NCBI GenBank assembly: GCA_013397845.1
Contig: VZTG01008989.1
Span: 1,136,786-1,200,785, forward strand
Origin: Melanocharis versteri
Lineage: Eukaryota; Chordata; Aves; Passeriformes; Melanocharitidae
Length of the DNA: 64,000 nt
Reading direction: 5' to 3'
The stretch's first letter is position 1. Each line of letters starts with the position of its first letter. The notes beneath the pieces are model-generated. The model saw only the letters and a program-made list of their open reading frames with translations, made no database searches and was not told where the DNA came from. The position numbers and the translations under genes were made by a program. Below, piece after piece: positions 52,920-64,000 of the stretch.

Positions 52920-53207
52920 TTGGAAAAATATTTTAAAAATGAATTTCTTCATTAACAAAACGGTAAAAAAAATCAAATAACATTTGCACAATATTCCATA
53001 AATACATTTATATACAAAAAAATATAGTCACATAGACCCGAAGTGCCTTTGTACATATTTACCAAAAAATTTAAATTATAAAAAAATGAACATCACAAAA
53101 TACTCAAGCTTTACAATTATAATGAAAATATTTTTACAGATTCAAAAAAATAACACACTTTTTCTCACCTAGTAAAAACACATTTTAGTATCAAAAAAGA
53201 CAATAAA

Positions 53208-53214
53208 GGCAGTG
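53208..53214 (-). promoter_or_regulatory. miR-34/449 seed match, site 3 in the DLL1 3' UTR
   Basis: CACTGCC in transcript sense, complementary to seed positions 2-8 of the miR-34/449 family; followed by T, so a 7mer-m8 site. Confidence 0.6.
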
Positions 53215-53271
53215 TTTGTGTCTCTAATTCAAGAAAAGACTGGCTCATAATAATCCAAAATATACACTTCA

Positions 53272-53278
53272 GGCAGTG
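53272..53278 (-). promoter_or_regulatory. miR-34/449 seed match, site 2 in the DLL1 3' UTR
   Basis: CACTGCC in transcript sense, 7mer-m8 type, 64 nt from the next site. Human DLL1 is a reported miR-34a target (recalled). Confidence 0.6.
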
Positions 53279-53365
53279 CATGCTTCTTATGTAGTAATTA
53301 AGTCCATTCATTTAAATATATATAGAAAAGCAACTGACCATAGTGCAATGATAAAATTCATAAAA

Positions 53366-53372
53366 GGCAGTG
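53366..53372 (-). promoter_or_regulatory. miR-34/449 seed match, site 1 in the DLL1 3' UTR
   Basis: CACTGCC in transcript sense, 7mer-m8 type, the site nearest the stop codon, lying just beyond the proximal AATAAA. Confidence 0.6.
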
Positions 53373-53421
53373 CAACAGTAATCCTTGAACACAGACCCTT
53401 GCCTGGTGTCCATCTTGTTTC

Positions 53422-53427
53422 TTTATT
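53422..53427 (-). terminator. DLL1: Possible proximal poly(A) signal of DLL1 (AATAAA)
   Basis: A second canonical AATAAA 170-175 nt after the stop codon. If used, it would give a very short 3' UTR without any of the three miR-34/449 sites. Confidence 0.4.
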
Positions 53428-53596
53428 TTGCAGTCACTTTGCTAACTTCAGTAGAGAACCAGCTCAAGCCTGAATTTAGTTTCTCAGCAGCAGTCAGTGA
53501 AGGAATCTATCTCCCATTCCTCTTTCAGCAGCATTCATCGGGGCACGTCTCCTCTGAAATTGTTCTGAACAACCACCTTGCCATATCACCTCTGGT

Positions 53597-61099
<7,503 letters not shown>

Positions 61100-61960
61100 T
61101 TTGGAGGTGCAGCTCTGGTGCCCTCGCTTTCCTCCCCCTTATCTTCTCGTCAGAGGGAAAAGGGGAAAGTGTCTCTCGGGGTAAGGGAAAAAACACAGCG
61201 GCCAAAGCCGCTTGTCCCAGCAGAGCTGGAAGAGTTAGTGTCACGGTCTCCTTCTTTCAGGAGTGTCTCTGACTTTTTTTTCCCTTTTGTCGATACCTCT
61301 AGATGTAGCCTGTCGGCAACTGACAGCTCTTTCGGATGGCAAAAGAAAAAGAGAGAAAAAAAGGACGGGAAAAAAATGTTAAGATTTATCTGTTAAACTC
61401 TTTTTCTTTCGCAATCCACGATGCTCCTCCTTTTCTCCAGGAAGAAAAAAATAAAAATAATAAAATAAAAGCAACTTAATTCCCAACAGAGGCAGAGAAA
61501 AGGCTTCCCAAGGAAGATTAAAAATTGGCGATCTGGAAATCCCTGCAGAGGCAGCGGCGGAGGCAGCGGCGATAATTCCCGGTGCGGTGCGATTCGGGAG
61601 CGGCTCTGCGCGGCTGCGCTCGCCCTGCGCACGTCGGGGCTGGTGGGTGTCAAACAGCAGCGGTGGCGGGCAGGTCACGTCGGAGCCTTGATCCCCTTCT
61701 TTCTTTTTTTTTTTTCTCTTTTCCTTTTTTTTTTTTCAAAGGAAGCGAAGCTCTCTTTCCTTGTTGTGGGTTTACTTTTGTTTTTAGAGGAATCCCAGCC
61801 AACAAAAATAAGCTCGTGTCTCAACAGCAGCGAACAGAGCGTGTCCGGGTGTGCTCCTACGGGGGAGGGGGTGCCTGCTCTGTGCTCTGCTCCGCTCCGC
61901 TCCGTGCCGCGGCTCGGCTCGGCTCGGCGGCTCTCTCCGAGGGTGAAGCGCTAAGGATCT
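61100..61960 (-). other. DLL1: DLL1 5' untranslated leader (predicted)
   Basis: Predicted from the TATA-like box to the start codon, about 860 nt. There is no ATG on the minus strand anywhere in this interval; the next one lies upstream of the TATA box. The leader has A-rich tracts (opposite the poly-T stretches at 61,697-61,736) and GAGCC-type short repeats at about 61,885-61,930. The 5' end is inferred, and a shorter leader is possible. Confidence 0.6.
61697..61736 (+). repeat. Poly-T tracts in the DLL1 leader
   Basis: Two runs of about 12 T separated by a CTCTTTTCC-type spacer; in the transcript these are A-rich. Confidence 0.9.
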
Positions 61961-61984
61961 GCCTCTCCTTGGGCGCCTGCCGCC

Positions 61985-61990
61985 CTTATA
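61985..61990 (-). promoter_or_regulatory. DLL1: TATA-like box of DLL1
   Basis: Minus strand reads GATATAAGGGC, with TATAAG in a GC-rich setting. A start about 30 nt downstream would fall near 61,960, where the minus strand has a C-A dinucleotide suited to initiation. The absence of ATG between here and the start codon supports it as the promoter. Confidence 0.6.
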
Positions 61991-62019
61991 TCCCGCCGGC
62001 CGACTGCATGCCTAATGAG

Positions 62020-62068
62020 ATGCAAATGAGCAGCCCCCCAATCTGGCTAGAGCTGTCNTGTCACAAAG
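62020..62068 (-). promoter_or_regulatory. DLL1: Octamer and SOX-like site upstream of the DLL1 TATA box
   Basis: A perfect octamer (ATTTGCAT on the minus strand, 62,020-62,027) lies about 30 bp upstream of the TATA-like box. CTTTGT (62,063-62,068, minus strand) is a SOX/TCF core 35 bp further upstream. POU-SOX pairing fits neural-progenitor expression of Delta genes, but binding is inferred. One base in between is undetermined (N at 62,058). Confidence 0.5.
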
Positions 62069-62764
62069 GAGCCACTTTTCCAAACCCTCCTCTCAATGGA
62101 TCGCCAAATGGTCAGTGAGCTGTAAAATGTGCAACCCTCCTCCCCCTCCCCTTCGCGCTCACAAAACGTGTTCATTTACATTCCTGCAAATTTGGTAACC
62201 GCAAGAATCCCCCTTCTGCTCCGGGGAGAGGGTAACACCCCCTCTGCACCGGGGAGAGGCAGTGCAACACGCTCCGGCCAGAGAGCAGCCCCGGGGACGG
62301 CGGGCTGTAATTGCCTCTTGGAACGTGCAGAGCAGCCGCCGTGACCCCAAAAAGTGACTCGGTGATCGTGACTACTCCAAGGGGCATCTCCGGCGTTAAA
62401 GGGACGAGGGAGGTGGGAGCCAGCGAGCCACAACGAGGGGAGTCCCATCCCCTGAAATTCACACCGCATTTACCCTGGCATAACCGGGTAACTGGGGAGG
62501 GGGACAGCGAATGTGGACGAAGTGACCCGGGGCTCGCTCTTCGCTCGGCTCCGCTCGGGGCGCGCATCCCTTCGGCGGAGGCACGGGGGATCCCCGGGGT
62601 CCGGCGGCGAGAGAGCGCGGGCGGGTTCGCGGCGGGGACTCGCGGAGGGGACCCGTGTGCGGGGCTCCGCGGGTCCCGTCCCCGCCACCACCGCTGCCGG
62701 AGAGAGCCACTCGCTGCGCCCGGGTCCCGCACCCTTCTATGATTATTATCATCATCACCAGCAA

Positions 62765-62815
62765 CCTCTCCCTCTCTCTCCGTCTCTCTCCCTCTCCCTC
62801 TCTCTTTTTTCCTCC
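62765..62815 (+). repeat. (CT)n-rich pyrimidine tract
   Basis: About 50 bp of CT/CCCT units ending in a short T run, about 0.8 kb upstream of the predicted DLL1 start. GA-rich tracts of this kind can bind GAF-like factors, but nothing specific is claimed. Confidence 0.9.
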
Positions 62816-62839
62816 TTCAGCTTAGTAAAAAGTGAGTTT

Positions 62840-62965
62840 GGTGTGTGTCGTTCGCGTGGCTGTCATTAAGGCCGTTTGTTATTGTGTGAGGGCTGAATCA
62901 GTTAGCTCTTTGTGCTCTCAGCTGTATGGTAATGTAGACAGCACCTGCTCCCTGCACAATGCGAG
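62840..62965. promoter_or_regulatory. Candidate proximal neural enhancer of DLL1
   Basis: Unique sequence with E-boxes CAGCTG (62,919-62,924) and CACCTG (62,942-62,947), a SOX/TCF core CTTTGT (62,908-62,913) and ACAAT (62,956-62,960) within about 55 bp, about 0.9-1.0 kb upstream of the predicted start. Mouse Dll1 has conserved upstream neural enhancers bound by proneural bHLH factors; equivalence here is inference. Confidence 0.4.
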
Positions 62966-63060
62966 GGAGAGAAAGAGCTCCCCTCGGCGCACGCTACTGC
63001 CTCTACAACAATGTCCGCACATTTTTTAAAGAAATCCCTTCCAGCACTTCCCCCCTCCGC

Positions 63061-63106
63061 AACACACGCACACACACACACACTCACATACACACACACA
63101 CGCACA
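63061..63106 (+). repeat. (CA)n microsatellite
   Basis: About 46 bp of CA units with a few interruptions, between the two candidate upstream enhancer blocks. Confidence 0.92.
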
Positions 63107-63239
63107 AAATAAACTAACCCAAATTTACACCAATCGTCACCTTTATAATTTTTTCACGTGTCCATCAGACAGTACAACTTTGTTTTGATCTTTAAAACAC
63201 GGAAAGGAGTTTACTGGTGCGGTGAAAAAGGGATAGAGA

Positions 63240-63640
63240 CTACTACCGTTTGAGCAGTTTCTTAATGATGGATGGAAGCGGGGGATAAAAGTTGGAGAGC
63301 GACTCTGGCATGGCATGCGAAGCAGGGTTTTCCACTTTGTTTAGGCCCTCTGTTTAAACACCTTTGGTAGGCGCAGGCGGATTCATTAGGATGCAAGGTG
63401 TAACTGTCTCTGTAAATGTCATTTTAATTGTAACAGATCATTTCAGCACAGATTAAGCTTGTGTGCGAAAGGAGAGGATTTGGCTACAATAACCTCACTG
63501 TAGGTATGCCGTGCTAAAAGCCTTATTATGGCGACTTTATTGGGTTGAAACGTGCATTTGCATGGCAAAATGTGACTTCCATTGAAGCAGATGTCTTGAT
63601 CACAAATTATCTTACAATGCGCTAGGAGAAAAAAAATCTT
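63240..63640. promoter_or_regulatory. Candidate upstream enhancer with forkhead, T-box and POU motifs
   Basis: Non-repetitive block about 1.3-1.7 kb upstream of the predicted start. It has a forkhead-type palindrome TGTTTAAACA (63,351-63,360), two oppositely oriented T-box half-sites (ACACCT at 63,358-63,363 and AGGTGT at 63,397-63,402), an octamer ATTTGCAT (63,556-63,563) and an E-box CAGATG (63,588-63,593). Upstream Dll1 mesoderm enhancers in mouse respond to T-box factors (recalled). Function here is not shown by sequence alone. Confidence 0.4.
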
Positions 63641-64000
63641 AAAGACTTCTTAAAGTAAAAGCATTGAGTAATACCAATTAAAAGAAAATCACTAATGAGT
63701 TCATTCAGCCCAGCTCTTCTCGACTGTTCCAGGACTGTAGCTGCCCACATTCATTTACTAGGGGTTTGTGGCACCTACCCCAAACCCAGGCCGCCCACCC
63801 CAACCCTCGGTACAAGCATCCAGATCTTTGCAACGTTTTGCCACTCAACGTGCGTCTTTTGCATCTAATTGTAGTCGAACGAGCCATCTACATCCAGGTG
63901 CTCTTCTTCTCCCCTCTCCCCGCCCCTCGACGCATAAGCAAAAGTTTAAATGTACAGGAATGTTTGGCTTTGATTTTTTTTTTTTTTTTTTCTCCGGAGT

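Larger units (their letters stand above)
52897..53596 (-). other. DLL1: DLL1 3' UTR (predicted)
   Basis: About 700 nt, A/T-rich on both strands, from the stop codon to just past the last AATAAA. It contains three miR-34/449 seed matches and an additional internal AATAAA at 53,422-53,427. The length is similar to what I recall for mammalian DLL1. Confidence 0.75.

Overview
The window is vertebrate nuclear DNA, almost certainly from a bird. One protein-coding gene is clear: DLL1 (Delta-like 1), the Notch ligand. It lies on the minus strand between about 61,960 (predicted transcription start) and about 52,897 (predicted poly(A) site). I traced all 11 coding exons with phase-consistent GT-AG junctions; together they give a 727-residue protein that closely matches chicken Delta-1 as I remember it. 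Truncated CR1 retroposons, short introns (115 bp to 2.4 kb) and the near-chicken protein point to Aves. Several residues differ from chicken as I recall it (for example in the signal peptide, EGF7 and the juxtamembrane tail), so I would not name a species.

Layout. Positions 1-52,895 form a gene-poor flank downstream of DLL1. I found no coding exon there that I trust. It holds decayed CR1 copies, two probable ancient MIR/L3-like fragments, a retroelement-type open frame at 6,441-6,809, simple repeats, and several stretches dense in homeodomain, E-box and SOX-type motifs that read like developmental enhancers. An isolated CpG island at about 27.15-27.75 kb has a CCAAT box and a Kozak-type ATG and may be an unannotated promoter. 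Positions 52,897-61,960 are DLL1. Positions 61,960-64,000 are its CpG-rich promoter and upstream sequence, with a TATA-like box, an octamer, SOX-like sites, E-boxes, T-box half-sites and a forkhead palindrome.

How it fits together. The window is a single developmental signalling gene with its regulatory surroundings. DLL1 presents the DSL domain and EGF repeats to Notch on neighbouring cells. Its C-terminal PDZ ligand is completed by a tiny last coding exon. Its 3' UTR carries three miR-34/449 seed matches, and its leader of about 860 nt has no upstream ATG. I saw no bacterial-type system, CRISPR array or tRNA gene. The novelty here is regulatory, not a new protein system. All enhancer, repeat-family and promoter calls are readings by eye and are marked as such.
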